From contig NZ_JACERN010000017.1 in the NCBI RefSeq assembly GCF_013911085.1, positions 1 through 64,000 of the forward strand: DNA of 64,000 nt, read 5' to 3'. Each line of letters opens with the position of its first letter. Position 1 is the first letter of the stretch. Below the pieces are notes generated by a model. It saw nothing but the letters and a program-made list of their open reading frames with translations, searched no databases and was not told the DNA's origin. Origin of the DNA: Aquitalea aquatica (GTDB taxonomy: Bacteria > Pseudomonadota > Gammaproteobacteria > Burkholderiales > Chromobacteriaceae). This document shows positions 8,779-20,806 of the stretch, piece after piece. The position numbers and the translations under genes are program-made.

Positions 8779-9827
8779 GGCAATACCTCCTGTGCGCTCA
8801 CGTCCCTGCCCTGTACCGCACTGTATTCCGCACGCTCCAGCCAGTCCATGACACTGGCCGCCTGCCGAGCAGTGACCGGATTGTCCGCTTCGCCACGAAT
8901 GGCCGCCGCTAGTTGGCGATAATACGCGCGATAGTCACCGGGTAGATTGGGCAGGCTTTCCGTCTGAGTCCCGCTTGCTGTTGGCAGGAAAAGCTGGCCC
9001 GGCAAGGGGTCGACACCCCAGCCGGCCCCACCCGCCGCTTTACCCAGCTTGAGGTCAGCCTCCTGTGTATCGAGCCCGTACTTGGTGTAACTGGCCAGAT
9101 CACCGTGCACAGCAAAACGGGGAATGCCGCCACTGACTAGGCAGGAGCCATGCAAAACCACATGCATTTCCGCATAACGCAGCTGCACATGGAAATAATC
9201 AGTCGCTTGCGCTGCTGGTCGCTGCTGGGCCAGATAGGCAGATACAGCCAGCGGCTGACCAAACAGCTGCAAGGCCTGATCCAACACATGCGGCCCCAGG
9301 TCGTACCACAAACCACTGCCGGCGCCTCCCTGCTCTCGCCAACGCTGCTGCACTTGTGGCCGATAGCGGTCGAAGTGCGAAGTGAACTGGCTGATCTTCC
9401 CCAGCCGACCACTTGCCAGCAAGCCTTGCACAGTGAGGAAGTCGGCATCCCAGCGCCGGTTATGGAATACCGACAGCAACAGTCCCAACCGACCGGCTAG
9501 CTCATCCAGCTGCCGGGCTTGTGTCAGGGTAAGGGTAAAGGGTTTGTCCACCACCACATGCTTGCCTGCCAGCAAAGCTGCTTCGGCTTGGGAAAAATGC
9601 AGATCATTCGGAGTGGCGATCACCACCAGATCGACCGCCGCATCTTGCAGGGCCTGTTGCAGTGTCGACCACTGCCGTAGCGCTGGCCAATCTGCGCTGA
9701 GCACGTCCGCCTTGCTGCTGACCACGCCGTAAAGCTGCAAATCCGGGCAGGCGGCAATCAACGGGGCATGAAAGGTTTTACCGGCATAACCATAGCCGAC
9801 GAGCACGACATTCAAAGGAGTGGGCAT
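8775..9827 (-). CDS. Gfo/Idh/MocA-family oxidoreductase (YdgJ-like)
   Basis: A 350-residue NAD(P)-dependent dehydrogenase with an N-terminal Rossmann fold (VLVGYGYAGKTFHAPLI), the nucleotide/lysine motif VVDKPFTL in place of the usual EKP, and the DLGPHVLDQAL segment carrying the catalytic Asp/His. The C-terminal domain is the usual alpha/beta substrate domain. Similarity is to E. coli YdgJ. It probably oxidises or reduces a sugar or polyol, but the substrate is unknown. It is the first gene of a two-gene unit with the UPF0303 gene, and is distinct from the three inositol-type paralogues at 43-46 kb. Confidence 0.85.
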   Translation of the reverse strand: MPTPLNVVLVGYGYAGKTFHAPLIAACPDLQLYGVVSSKADVLSADWPALRQWSTLQQALQDAAVDLVVIATPNDLHFSQAEAALLAGKHVVVDKPFTLTLTQARQLDELAGRLGLLLSVFHNRRWDADFLTVQGLLASGRLGKISQFTSHFDRYRPQVQQRWREQGGAGSGLWYDLGPHVLDQALQLFGQPLAVSAYLAQQRPAAQATDYFHVQLRYAEMHVVLHGSCLVSGGIPRFAVHGDLASYTKYGLDTQEADLKLGKAAGGAGWGVDPLPGQLFLPTASGTQTESLPNLPGDYRAYYRQLAAAIRGEADNPVTARQAASVMDWLERAEYSAVQGRDVSAQEVLP

Positions 9828-9928
9828 GCATCATCCTGGCTGTGCTATCTGCAGAAAAGCGGATAACTGCGATTGATAGGAAGGAAAGAAACAGTGATGT
9901 TAGCGCTATCATACCGAATTGCAGCCAT

Positions 9929-9957
9929 AAAAAAACCCACCGCGAAGGGTGGGTTTT
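9929..9957 (-). terminator. Terminator of purA
   Basis: CCCACC / GGTGGG stem with TTTT on one side and a run of seven T on the minus-strand 3' side. It lies about 20 bp after the purA stop. Confidence 0.9.
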
Positions 9958-9973
9958 ACGGGTCATGCCAGGC

Positions 9974-12453
<2,480 letters not shown>

Positions 12454-12471
12454 ATTCCGGTTTCGACAAAT

Positions 12472-12496
12472 AAAAGGCGGGATTCATCACCCCGCC
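12472..12496 (-). terminator. Terminator downstream of hflC
   Basis: GGCGGG / CCCGCC stem followed on the minus strand by TTTTA, between hflC and hisZ. A second perfect hairpin (CTGGCCGG / CCGGCCAG, 12511-12531) lies just upstream of it without a good T tract. The HflKC transcript therefore probably ends here and hisZ-purA has its own promoter. Confidence 0.75.
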
Positions 12497-12510
12497 CTGT
12501 TTACGGCAAA

Positions 12511-12531
12511 CTGGCCGGGGTGTCCGGCCAG
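12511..12531 (-). repeat. Hairpin between hflC and hisZ
   Basis: A perfect 8-bp inverted repeat (CTGGCCGG / CCGGCCAG) with a 5-nt loop. It lies 33 bp after the hflC stop codon and directly ahead of the terminator, and may protect the 3' end of the mRNA. Confidence 0.6.
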
Positions 12532-12564
12532 TCATGAAAACTAATTGTAACTACCAGGCAGAGC

Positions 12565-13446
12565 TTACCTGCCCTTGCTGGCCGCCGCTTGCGGGTTCTT
12601 GAAGTACTTGAAGAACTCGCTGTTGGGGTCCAGCACCATCACGTCGCTCTTGTTCTTGAACGACTCTTTGTAGGCATCCATGCTGCGCCAGAAGGCATAG
12701 AACTCCGGACTGCGCCCATAAGCTTCCGCATAAATTGCGGCGGCCTTGGCATCGCCCTCGCCTTTGCGTTGCTGTGCCTTGTTGTAAGCATCAGCTAACA
12801 ACACATCGCGCTGCTTCTCCGCTTCGGCACGGATGCGCTCGGCATCGGCAGCACCTTCGCTACGCAACTGGCTGGCGACGGTACGGCGTTCCGACTGCAT
12901 GCGGTCATAGACAGAGCTGCTTATTTTATCCGGAAAATCGACACGTTTTAAGCGTACGTCGAGAATTTCCACGCCTATTTTACGCGCATCTGCGTCTGCG
13001 CGCTTGCGAACCGTCTCCATCACCTGGTCGCGTTTGCCGGAAATGACATCAGCCACAGTCTTCTGACCGAACTCGGCACGCAATCCGTCGTTGATGGTCT
13101 GCTTGAGACGAGCCACGGCGGCATTCTCGGATCCCACGCTCTTGTAGAACTGTTCTACATCGACAATGCGCCATTTTACATAGCTATCCACCAGCACGTT
13201 TTTCTTCTCGCGCGTATTGAACAGTTCGGGTGCTTCGGCATCAATGGTCAGAACCCGGCTATCGAAATAGCGCACATTCTGCAGCAGCGGAATCTTGAAC
13301 TGGATACCCGGCTGTTTGATCACCCGCTCCACTTCGCCAAATTGGAAGACCATGGCGTATTGGCGCTGGTCAACGGTAAATAGCGACAGGCTGGCTACAA
13401 ACAGAATGCCCAGCACAGCGAGCAGGATTGGCATGATTTTTTGCAT
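12565..13446 (-). CDS. hflC: HflC, FtsH-modulating SPFH membrane protein
   Basis: With HflK this forms the large membrane complex that surrounds and modulates the FtsH protease. The 293-residue protein has one N-terminal membrane segment (about residues 5-25), an SPFH/band-7 domain (VDQRQYAMVFQFGEV onward) and a long helical region rich in Ala/Glu/Arg. The start at 13446 follows GGGGAG and is one base after the hflK stop; a longer frame that begins inside hflK is not used. Lengths match the family. Confidence 0.95.
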   Translation of the reverse strand: MQKIMPILLAVLGILFVASLSLFTVDQRQYAMVFQFGEVERVIKQPGIQFKIPLLQNVRYFDSRVLTIDAEAPELFNTREKKNVLVDSYVKWRIVDVEQFYKSVGSENAAVARLKQTINDGLRAEFGQKTVADVISGKRDQVMETVRKRADADARKIGVEILDVRLKRVDFPDKISSSVYDRMQSERRTVASQLRSEGAADAERIRAEAEKQRDVLLADAYNKAQQRKGEGDAKAAAIYAEAYGRSPEFYAFWRSMDAYKESFKNKSDVMVLDPNSEFFKYFKNPQAAASKGR

Positions 13447-13447
13447 T

Positions 13448-14659
13448 TCAGTGCTCCCCACCCAGAATGTCGCGGCTACGGCCGGAATCCCGGCCACTCT
13501 TGTTGCTCCGAGCCGGTGGTGTTACCGGAGCCGCAGCAGCGGGAGCAGGAGCAGGCGCAGTCGCTGCCGGTGCTGCGCTGGCAGGCATAGCAGCACTTGC
13601 GGCCTGGGTCAGCTTGTCCAGCGGCAGGTAAAGCAGGCTATTGCCATTTTTCTGATCGACAATCACCTTGCTGGTAGCACTCATTACTTGTTGCATCATG
13701 TCCAGGTAGAGACGGTCACGCATGACCTTGGGAGCCTTGTTGTATTCAGACAACACTTGCTTGAAACGGGAGGCATCCCCTTCCGCTTGCGACACCACTT
13801 TTTGCTGATAGGCTTCTGACTCCTGCTCAAGACGCGCAGCCATACCCTTGGCCTTAGGCACCACATCGTTGGCGTAAGCCAAGCCCTCATTGCGCAGCTT
13901 GTCCTTGTCCTGCCCCGCCTTTACGGCGTCGTCGAAGGCAGCCAGGACCTGCTCGGGCGGTTGCACCGCATTGATGTTGACCTTGGCAATGCGCACACCC
14001 AGTGCGTAACGGTCCAGAATGTCCTGAATGACTTTCTGCGACTCGGCGGCGATCTGCGCGCGGCCTTCGTTGAGGACGAAATCCACCTTGTTGCGGCCAA
14101 CCACTTCACGGATGGCGGTTTCGGTTGCCTGCTTCACGATGTCGTTGGCATTGCGATCGGCTGCGGCATTATTGAACAGGAAGGCCTTGGGGTCCTTTAC
14201 GTCGTACTGCACCGACAATTGCACATCGATGATGTTCTGATCGGCAGTCAGCATCAGCGATTCTTCCGGCACCTTGTTCTTGGCATTGCTGCGATAGCCC
14301 ACTTCCACGCTACGCAGCTCGGTCAGATTGACGATTTCCACCTTTTCAAAGGGGTATGGTGCATGCCACTGCAAGCCGGGATCGGTCACGCGGCTGAAAC
14401 TGCCCATGCGTAACACCACGCCCTGCTCCTTGGCATCCACCACATAAAAACCGCTGCCCAGCCATAGTGCGGCCAACACGCCGACAACGGCGATGGCCCC
14501 CCCCTTGAAGGCGGCGCGTGGTTCGGGGCTGGGCTGTTCGCCCGATGGCTTGGCGCCCAGCAGACGGGCCAGGCGCTGATTGAGATTACGGAAAATTTCG
14601 TCAAGGTCCGGCGGACCGTCACTGCCCTGACGTCCCCGATTTGGATCATTCTGCGACAT
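13448..14659 (-). CDS. hflK: HflK, FtsH-modulating SPFH membrane protein
   Basis: Partner of HflC in the FtsH-HflKC complex. The 403-residue protein begins with a hydrophilic Gly/Pro/Asn-rich stretch (MSQNDPNRGRQGSDGPPDLD), followed by a membrane segment (about residues 50-72), the SPFH domain starting VVDAKEQGVVLRMGSF, and an Ala/Pro-rich tail ending DILGGEH. The start at 14659 overlaps the hflX stop region by 14 nt, so translation is coupled to hflX. Confidence 0.94.
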   Translation of the reverse strand: MSQNDPNRGRQGSDGPPDLDEIFRNLNQRLARLLGAKPSGEQPSPEPRAAFKGGAIAVVGVLAALWLGSGFYVVDAKEQGVVLRMGSFSRVTDPGLQWHAPYPFEKVEIVNLTELRSVEVGYRSNAKNKVPEESLMLTADQNIIDVQLSVQYDVKDPKAFLFNNAAADRNANDIVKQATETAIREVVGRNKVDFVLNEGRAQIAAESQKVIQDILDRYALGVRIAKVNINAVQPPEQVLAAFDDAVKAGQDKDKLRNEGLAYANDVVPKAKGMAARLEQESEAYQQKVVSQAEGDASRFKQVLSEYNKAPKVMRDRLYLDMMQQVMSATSKVIVDQKNGNSLLYLPLDKLTQAASAAMPASAAPAATAPAPAPAAAAPVTPPARSNKSGRDSGRSRDILGGEH

Positions 14660-15842
14660 ATTCGTCTTGTTCTTCGTGTTGGTTATCAGGTGACTGCAAA
14701 CGTTCGGCAAGTACTGTCCGCAAGAGTTCCAGCCCTTCACCGGTGAGCGCGGAGAGGCGAACCGCCTGTGCGAGCTGCTCCTGGTCACGCTCGATGCTTG
14801 CCGGGAGCTGCCGCAAATCGGTCTTGTTCCATACGATCAGTTGCGGCACGCCATCGGCACCGATTTCTGCCAGTACCTTGTTGACTTCATCTATCTGGAC
14901 ATCGCGTAGCGGATTGGAGGAGTCCACCACATGCAATAGCAAATCGGCCTGAATGGTTTCTTCGAGTGTGGCACGGAAAGCGGCCACCAGGGTATGCGGC
15001 AAATCGCGAATAAAACCGACAGTGTCTGAAACGATGATCGAGGTTTCTGTATTGAGAAACAACTTGCGACTGGTGGTATCCAGCGTGGCGAACAGCTGGT
15101 CGGCCGCATAACTGCGGGCCTTGGTCAGTGCGTTAAACAGCGTTGACTTGCCGGCATTGGTATAGCCGACAATCGATACTGATGCGATACCGGTGCGCTG
15201 GCGGCCGCGGCGCTGGGTATTGCGCTGTTTTTGTACCTGGGCCAGCCGCTCTTTGAGTGCTTTGACCCGATTCCCCAGTAGTCGGCGGTCGGTTTCCAAC
15301 TGGCTTTCACCAGGGCCACGCAGGCCGATACCACCCTTTTGCCGCTCCAGGTGCGTCCAGCCACGCACCAAGCGGGTGGCGATATGCGACAGCTGCGCCA
15401 GTTCTACCTGCAATTTGCCTTCGTGACTGCGGGCGCGCTGGGCAAAGATGTCCAGAATCAGGCTGGTGCGATCGATCACCCGGCATTGCAAGGCACGTTC
15501 CAGATTACGTTCCTGCCCTGGCGACAGCTGGTGATTGAAGATCACCACATTCGCACCGGTTGCCCGCACCATCAGGCCGACTTCTTCCACCTTGCCCTTG
15601 CCGGCAAACAAGGCGGCGTCGGGTCGCTGACGCTTGCCCTGGACAATGCCGGTGACAGTCACGTTGGCGGAGCCAACCAGTTCGACACACTCGGCCACAT
15701 TTTCCTGATGGTCGGGATCACCAAAATCCAGACAGACCAGCACTGCCTGGTCTCCAATATCGGGACGATCAAACACTGTATAGACAACCGTAGATGAGGA
15801 TTCCGCCGTCACGGCAGCTGAAAGCATACGCGACAGAATCAT
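14646..15842 (-). CDS. hflX: GTPase HflX
   Basis: HflX is a ribosome-associated GTPase that splits stalled or stressed 70S ribosomes. About 398 residues include the N-terminal HflX domain with its GGIGLRGPGESQLETDRR signature, a coiled linker, and the G domain (GYTNAGKST, DTVGFI, NKTD). The start is uncertain. A TTG at 15875 lies within the loop of the intrinsic terminator at 15848-15892 and is unlikely. The first ATG after that hairpin is 15842, another is at 15827, and E. coli-like homology only begins near VFDRPDIGDQAV. It lies in the usual hfq-hflX-hflK-hflC order. Confidence 0.93.
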   Translation of the reverse strand: MILSRMLSAAVTAESSSTVVYTVFDRPDIGDQAVLVCLDFGDPDHQENVAECVELVGSANVTVTGIVQGKRQRPDAALFAGKGKVEEVGLMVRATGANVVIFNHQLSPGQERNLERALQCRVIDRTSLILDIFAQRARSHEGKLQVELAQLSHIATRLVRGWTHLERQKGGIGLRGPGESQLETDRRLLGNRVKALKERLAQVQKQRNTQRRGRQRTGIASVSIVGYTNAGKSTLFNALTKARSYAADQLFATLDTTSRKLFLNTETSIIVSDTVGFIRDLPHTLVAAFRATLEETIQADLLLHVVDSSNPLRDVQIDEVNKVLAEIGADGVPQLIVWNKTDLRQLPASIERDQEQLAQAVRLSALTGEGLELLRTVLAERLQSPDNQHEEQDEYVAE

Positions 15843-15847
15843 GCATG

Positions 15848-15892
15848 AAAAAAGGCCGACAAGCCGTGTCAGCAAGACACAGCCTGGCGGCC
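15848..15892 (-). terminator. Intrinsic terminator or attenuator between hfq and hflX
   Basis: Two 17-nt arms (15876-15892 and 15854-15870) pair around a 5-nt loop, with GGCCG/CGGCC at the base and GTGTC/GACAC at the tip, followed by TTTTTT on the minus strand. Such a structure should stop most hfq transcripts before hflX, leaving hflX-hflKC dependent on read-through or on an internal promoter. Confidence 0.85.
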
Positions 15893-15917
15893 CGCGGGGA
15901 TGCAGCGATCAGCCTGA

Positions 15918-16175
15918 TCAGGCGTCTTGCTGATCCTGCTTCTGACCCGGATGTTCGTGCGGGATGTTAACCGGACGGGCCGGAACAACGGTAGAGATGG
16001 CATGCTTGTACACCATCTGGGTAACCGTGTTCTTCAACAGCACTACGTATTGGTCAAAAGACTCAACCTGACCCTGCAGTTTGATACCGTTCACCAGATA
16101 GATGGATACCGGCACATGTTCCTTACGCAGAATATTCAGGAACGGGTCTTGTAACATTTGCCCTTTAGAGCTCAT
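15918..16175 (-). CDS. hfq: RNA chaperone Hfq
   Basis: Hfq is the hexameric Sm-like chaperone that pairs small RNAs with mRNAs. The 85-residue protein has the Sm1 motif ([21 protein letters not shown]) and the Sm2 motif ([11 protein letters not shown]), with a short charged C-terminal tail ending in DQQDA. The ribosome-binding site GGAGA lies 6 nt before the ATG. It precedes hflX, as in most proteobacteria. Confidence 0.98.
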   Translation of the reverse strand: MSSKGQMLQDPFLNILRKEHVPVSIYLVNGIKLQGQVESFDQYVVLLKNTVTQMVYKHAISTVVPARPVNIPHEHPGQKQDQQDA

Positions 16176-16264
16176 TCGTTTTCTCCGAATCGTTGATTGT
16201 TGTATTAAATAATCTTTAAAGCCCGGCTGGTATGCTTATTTTTAGCAGAAAAAAACCCAGCCTA

Positions 16265-17677
16265 CTATTTTTTACCACTCTTGCCCCAGCGTACTTCCTT
16301 CTCGCGTCCACGCAGCTTAGACATCGGCTTCGGTTTGGCCCGGGACTTTTCCTTGGATTCTTCAGTATCGAAGGGGTTTTCCGAGGTTTTGTACTGCACA
16401 CGCAGCGGCGTGCCCTGCAGTTTGAACACCTTGCGGAAGGTATGTTCCAGATAACGCGTGTAACTGGCCGGGATCGCATCCAGCGCATTGCCATGAATCA
16501 CGATGATAGGTGGATTCATGCCGCCTTGGTGAGCATAACGCATCTTGGGCCGCATCAGACCCGAGCGCGGCGGTGCCTGACGTTCCACTGCAACATTCAG
16601 TACCCGCGTCAGCTTGGGCGTGGCCAGCTTGACCATGGCTGCCTGATAGGCTTCATCGATGGATTTGAACAGATCGGTCACACCACGGCCTTCGATGGCC
16701 GAGATGTAATGGAACTTGGCAAAATCGAGGAAACTGATCTTACGGGCGATTTCCCGCTTCACGGTTTCCTTTTTCTCGAAGTCCAGGTTGTCCCACTTGT
16801 TCACCGCCACCACCAAAGCGCGACCTGCTTCCAGCGCGAAACCAGCGATGGTGGCATCCTGCTCGGAGATGTCCAGCTGCGCATCCAGTACCAGCACCGC
16901 CACGTTGGCATCTTCGATGGCCTTCATGGTCTTGATGATGGAAAACTTTTCGATGGCTTCGCTGACCTTGCCACGACGCCGCACGCCGGCGGTATCGATG
17001 ATGGTATAGGTATGGTCATCCCGCTCGAAATCAATATAGATGCTGTCACGCGTGGTGCCGGCCTGGTCAAAGGCGATGACACGCTCTTCGCCCAGAATGG
17101 CATTGACCAGCGTCGACTTGCCGACATTGGGGCGGCCGATCACGGCGAATTTGGGATGGTAACGGGCTTCTTCTTCCACTTCGTCAGGGAAGTCTTCCAG
17201 CACCATTTCCATCAGCTCGCGCACACCATCACCATGCGCGGCAGAAATCACCAGCGGCTGGCCCAGAGCCAGTTCGTGGAATTCCGCGCTGGCAATGGCA
17301 TGGCTAATGCCTTCGGCCTTGTTGACCACCAGGAATACCGGGCGGTCGATCTGGCGCAGGCGATTGGCAATGATCTTGTCCTGCGGTGTGATGCCGGTAC
17401 GGCCATCCACCAGGAATACCACGGCATCAGCTTCATCTACGGCCTGCAGGGTCTGCTTGGCCATTTCGAACAGAATGCCTTCATCCACTACCGGCTCAAA
17501 GCCGCCGGTGTCAACCACCAGGTACGGTTTTCCTCCCACTCGACCATGGCCGTAATGGCGGTCGCGGGTCAGGCCAGGCTGGTCGGCGACCAGGGCGTCA
17601 CGGCTGCGGGTCAGCCGGTTGAAAAGGGTCGACTTGCCCACATTGGGGCGGCCGACCAGCGCTACGGTAGGTTTCAT
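16265..17677 (-). CDS. der: GTPase Der (EngA), ribosome assembly
   Basis: Der is an essential tandem-GTPase acting in 50S subunit maturation. The 470-residue protein has two G domains, each with GRPNVGKST (near residues 8 and 185), DTGGF / DTAGVRR switch motifs and NKAE / NKWD specificity motifs. A KH-like domain and a basic tail ([19 protein letters not shown]) follow. It is preceded by bamB with an 11-bp gap, the usual proteobacterial bamB-der pairing. Confidence 0.97.
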   Translation of the reverse strand: MKPTVALVGRPNVGKSTLFNRLTRSRDALVADQPGLTRDRHYGHGRVGGKPYLVVDTGGFEPVVDEGILFEMAKQTLQAVDEADAVVFLVDGRTGITPQDKIIANRLRQIDRPVFLVVNKAEGISHAIASAEFHELALGQPLVISAAHGDGVRELMEMVLEDFPDEVEEEARYHPKFAVIGRPNVGKSTLVNAILGEERVIAFDQAGTTRDSIYIDFERDDHTYTIIDTAGVRRRGKVSEAIEKFSIIKTMKAIEDANVAVLVLDAQLDISEQDATIAGFALEAGRALVVAVNKWDNLDFEKKETVKREIARKISFLDFAKFHYISAIEGRGVTDLFKSIDEAYQAAMVKLATPKLTRVLNVAVERQAPPRSGLMRPKMRYAHQGGMNPPIIVIHGNALDAIPASYTRYLEHTFRKVFKLQGTPLRVQYKTSENPFDTEESKEKSRAKPKPMSKLRGREKEVRWGKSGKK

Positions 17678-17688
17678 GGTTACAGCTT

Positions 17689-18828
17689 TTACTCAATAGA
17701 CAGCAGCGACAGGCGACCATTTTGCCCCTGCACCAGGGCAGATGCGCCCAGGGAGACGGGCTGGGCGGTTGCGCCTTCGCTGCCAAGTTTCACACGGTCC
17801 ACCAGACTGCCGCTCTCATTGGACAGCAGGTGGCCATAGCCTTCACCATCGATCACCAGGACAAAACGTCCGAGCATGGCGGGGCCGGATACATTGCGGA
17901 ATTTCAGGGCATCGGTCTTCCACAGGCTGCGACCGGTACTGCGGTCATAGGCCCAGACCGAGCCGTCTTCCGCAGTTACATACAATTTGCTGGCATCCAG
18001 CGCTACTCCGCGGCTGGAGGACTGTTCGCGTGCCCACATCAGGCTGCCGCTCTTGGCATCGAAGCAGGCTACACGCCCCTGATAGGCCACGCTGCAGACT
18101 TGCCCGCCGTCGTAGACCGGACGGCTGGTGATATCAGTGATGCGCTCCAGTTCGGTAGCACCACGTGGATTGGCCACCACCCCTTCCCACAGCGTATTGC
18201 CGTTGGCCGGACTGATGATGTCCAGCTTGCCACCAGGCAGGCCCACCATGACGGCTTCGTTGCCTACCGCCTGCATCGAGCCGGTATTGCGCACCAGCAG
18301 TTGCGGCTGGGCATGGGCAATCGACCATTGCTGCTTGCCGTCAGCCAGGCTAAAACCGGTCAGGCGGCCATCGTTGCTGCGTACTACCACCATGCCACCA
18401 GCCACTTGCGGTGCTTCCAGCATTACGCTGGTGAGCGACTGCTCCCACAGTGTCTTGCCGCTGCTGCGATCCACGGCCAGCAATTTGCCATCCTGGCTAC
18501 CGACAAAAACGGTATCGCCGACAACGGCAACACCAGAGGATAAATCGCGCTTGAGTGAGACATCGGCGCTGATACGGCCAGACAGTGCATCGACAGTACG
18601 AATATGACCGGAAGCATCAGCCGACACCACATTGCCATTGGTGTAAACCGGGGTAAAACCGCTGCCAGAGGCTGCTTGCGACAGCGTCCATTTCACATTC
18701 AAGGCCTGGATGGGCTTGATGGCCGCCAGCGGTGTGGGTTTAGCAGCGGAAGAACTTTCAAACCAGCTGGCGCAGCCGGCCAGCAAGAACGAGGAAAGAA
18801 CAGCAGTAACCAGCAGTTGGCGGCGCAT
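17689..18828 (-). CDS. bamB: BamB, outer-membrane protein assembly lipoprotein
   Basis: BamB is an eight-bladed beta-propeller lipoprotein of the BAM complex, which inserts beta-barrels into the outer membrane. The 379-residue protein has a signal ending LLAGC (lipobox) and repeated PQQ-like blades such as [20 protein letters not shown] and [10 protein letters not shown]. The start ATG at 18828 follows GGGAGG with good spacing; a TTG one codon upstream is possible but unnecessary. It lies 3 bp after the yfgM stop. Confidence 0.95.
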   Translation of the reverse strand: MRRQLLVTAVLSSFLLAGCASWFESSSAAKPTPLAAIKPIQALNVKWTLSQAASGSGFTPVYTNGNVVSADASGHIRTVDALSGRISADVSLKRDLSSGVAVVGDTVFVGSQDGKLLAVDRSSGKTLWEQSLTSVMLEAPQVAGGMVVVRSNDGRLTGFSLADGKQQWSIAHAQPQLLVRNTGSMQAVGNEAVMVGLPGGKLDIISPANGNTLWEGVVANPRGATELERITDITSRPVYDGGQVCSVAYQGRVACFDAKSGSLMWAREQSSSRGVALDASKLYVTAEDGSVWAYDRSTGRSLWKTDALKFRNVSGPAMLGRFVLVIDGEGYGHLLSNESGSLVDRVKLGSEGATAQPVSLGASALVQGQNGRLSLLSIE

Positions 18829-18831
18829 CAA

Positions 18832-19461
18832 TTAACCTCCCAGTGCGTCGAGTTTGGTCTGTATGAACTGGCGGTTGGGCGATTCGCCTACCAGCTTGGC
18901 CAGGGCGGCCTTATAAGCATCGCGTGCCGCAGCCTTGTCGCCCTTGGCAGCGTGCACATCACCCTTTTGATCCAGGAACAGCGCATCAAATGCGCTGGGA
19001 TGCGCCTGGCCCAGTTCGGCAATCGCTGCATCATAGCGCTTTTGATCCAGCTCGATGGTAGCCAGTCGCAAATGAGCGACGGCCACCATGGATTCGTCCT
19101 TCACGTTTTGCACCACCCAGGACAGCTGTGCCTGGGCGGTGGCCAGATCATTCTTTTCGAAAGCCACCTTGGCCGCCAGCAAGGCAGCATCTGCAGCGTA
19201 GGCGGTGGAAGAATAATCCGACTGCAGCAAGCCGGCCGAGCTTTTCACCTTGGCCAGGTCCTGGCTCTGGGCTGCCTGCTCGACATCAGCAAACACCACG
19301 GCGGCCTTGCTGGCTTGTGCGCTCTGGTAATAGCCAAAAGCCTTGTAACCCAGATAAGCCACACTAATGGCGACTACTGCACCGCTGATGAGCTTGCCCC
19401 ACTGTTGCCAGAAGGCCTTCATGGAGTCGATCTGTTCCTGTTCCTGCAAGTCGTACGCCAT
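18832..19461 (-). CDS. yfgM: YfgM-like TPR protein, SecYEG-associated
   Basis: The 209-residue protein has a cytosolic N-terminus (MAYDLQEQEQIDSMKAFW), one membrane segment (about residues 22-42) and a periplasmic TPR-like helical domain, as in YfgM, the SecYEG-linked subunit that works with PpiD in periplasmic chaperoning. Position between hisS and bamB is the same as in E. coli. It also bears family resemblance to the so-called tetratricopeptide DUF2133 group. Confidence 0.9.
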   Translation of the reverse strand: MAYDLQEQEQIDSMKAFWQQWGKLISGAVVAISVAYLGYKAFGYYQSAQASKAAVVFADVEQAAQSQDLAKVKSSAGLLQSDYSSTAYAADAALLAAKVAFEKNDLATAQAQLSWVVQNVKDESMVAVAHLRLATIELDQKRYDAAIAELGQAHPSAFDALFLDQKGDVHAAKGDKAAARDAYKAALAKLVGESPNRQFIQTKLDALGG

Positions 19462-19478
19462 GGCGCACCCCCCTTATA

Positions 19479-20750
19479 TCAAGCCTTGATTGCGGCAATG
19501 GTCGAAGCTACCTGATCCAGCGCCACCGTCTGCTGCGCTGCATCGGCACGCATCGGTTTGACGACAGCCTGACCGGCAGCCATTTCGTTTTCACCGATGA
19601 TGACGGCAAATTCCGCACCGCTGCCATCGGCCTTTTTCATTTGCGACTTGAAACTACCCTCACCCAGATGCTGGATGACGGACAGGCCAGCCGTACGCAG
19701 TTGCTGTGCCAGCTTCATGGCATACATGGCCGCGCCTGTGCCTTGCTGCACGATGTAGACATCGACGCTGCGGGCGGCCGGCAACAGGCCCTTGTCCTGC
19801 AACAGCAGCAGTACACGTTCCAGGCCCATGCCAAAACCGATGCCAGGTGCCGGCTTGCCACCCAGCTGTTCAATCAGGCCATCGTAGCGGCCGCCGGCAC
19901 AAACCGTGCCCTGCGCACCCAGTTCGGTGGTGACCCACTCGAATACCGATTGGTTGTAATAATCCAGCCCGCGTACCAGTCGCGGATTTTCCACGAAGTC
20001 TATGCCCAGACTGGCGATCATGCTCTTCCAGCCTTCATAGTGGGCGCGCGACTGCTCGCCCAGATAATCCGACAGGCGCGGTGCCTGGTCTGCCATCTCT
20101 TGCAAGGCCGGGTTCTTGGTATCCAGCACGCGCAGCGGATTGGTATACAGCCGGCGCTTGCCGTCTTCGTCCAGAATGTCGACAAAGCCTTCCAGGTAAG
20201 CAATCAGCGCCTCACGATGGGCTGCGCGCTCTTCGGCATTGCCCAGCGAGTTGATTTCCAGACGCACATACTGGCTCAGACCCAGGCGCTGCCACAGGTC
20301 GGCGGTCATGGCGATGATTTCGGCGTCGATATCCGGGCCGGCAAAGCCCAGTGCCTCGATACCCATCTGGTGGAACTGGCGGTAGCGGCCTTTTTGCGGC
20401 TTTTCGTGACGGAACATCGGGCCCATGTACCACAGCTTTTGCGTGGTGTTGTACAGCAGGGTGTGTTCAACCACCGCGCGCAGGGTGCCGGCGGTGCCTT
20501 CCGGACGCAGCGTCAGGCTGTCGCCGTTGAGGCTGTCGATGAAGGTATACATTTCCTTCTCGACCACGTCGGTCACTTCGCCGATGGCGCGCACAAACAA
20601 CGGGGTAGTTTCCACGATGGGGGTGCGGATGTTCTGATAGCCATAGTCGGCCAGCAGCTTGCGCAGCACACCTTCAAAATATTCCCATTGGTAGGATTCG
20701 GCGGGCAGCACATCATTCATGCCCTTGATTGCCTGCAATTTTTGCGCCAT
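19479..20750 (-). CDS. hisS: Histidyl-tRNA synthetase
   Basis: A class II aminoacyl-tRNA synthetase of 423 residues that charges tRNA-His. Visible motifs are the start [10 protein letters not shown], motif 2 ([17 protein letters not shown]), the HisRS-specific [14 protein letters not shown] and [14 protein letters not shown], motif 3 ([13 protein letters not shown]) and the anticodon-binding domain from about residue 330. It is 17 bp upstream of yfgM in the same direction. Confidence 0.97.
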   Translation of the reverse strand: MAQKLQAIKGMNDVLPAESYQWEYFEGVLRKLLADYGYQNIRTPIVETTPLFVRAIGEVTDVVEKEMYTFIDSLNGDSLTLRPEGTAGTLRAVVEHTLLYNTTQKLWYMGPMFRHEKPQKGRYRQFHQMGIEALGFAGPDIDAEIIAMTADLWQRLGLSQYVRLEINSLGNAEERAAHREALIAYLEGFVDILDEDGKRRLYTNPLRVLDTKNPALQEMADQAPRLSDYLGEQSRAHYEGWKSMIASLGIDFVENPRLVRGLDYYNQSVFEWVTTELGAQGTVCAGGRYDGLIEQLGGKPAPGIGFGMGLERVLLLLQDKGLLPAARSVDVYIVQQGTGAAMYAMKLAQQLRTAGLSVIQHLGEGSFKSQMKKADGSGAEFAVIIGENEMAAGQAVVKPMRADAAQQTVALDQVASTIAAIKA

Positions 20751-20806
20751 TTATTCAGTTCTTTTTGCTATTCGATTGATCTTGTCACCGGAGCCAGCTG
20801 GTCCGC

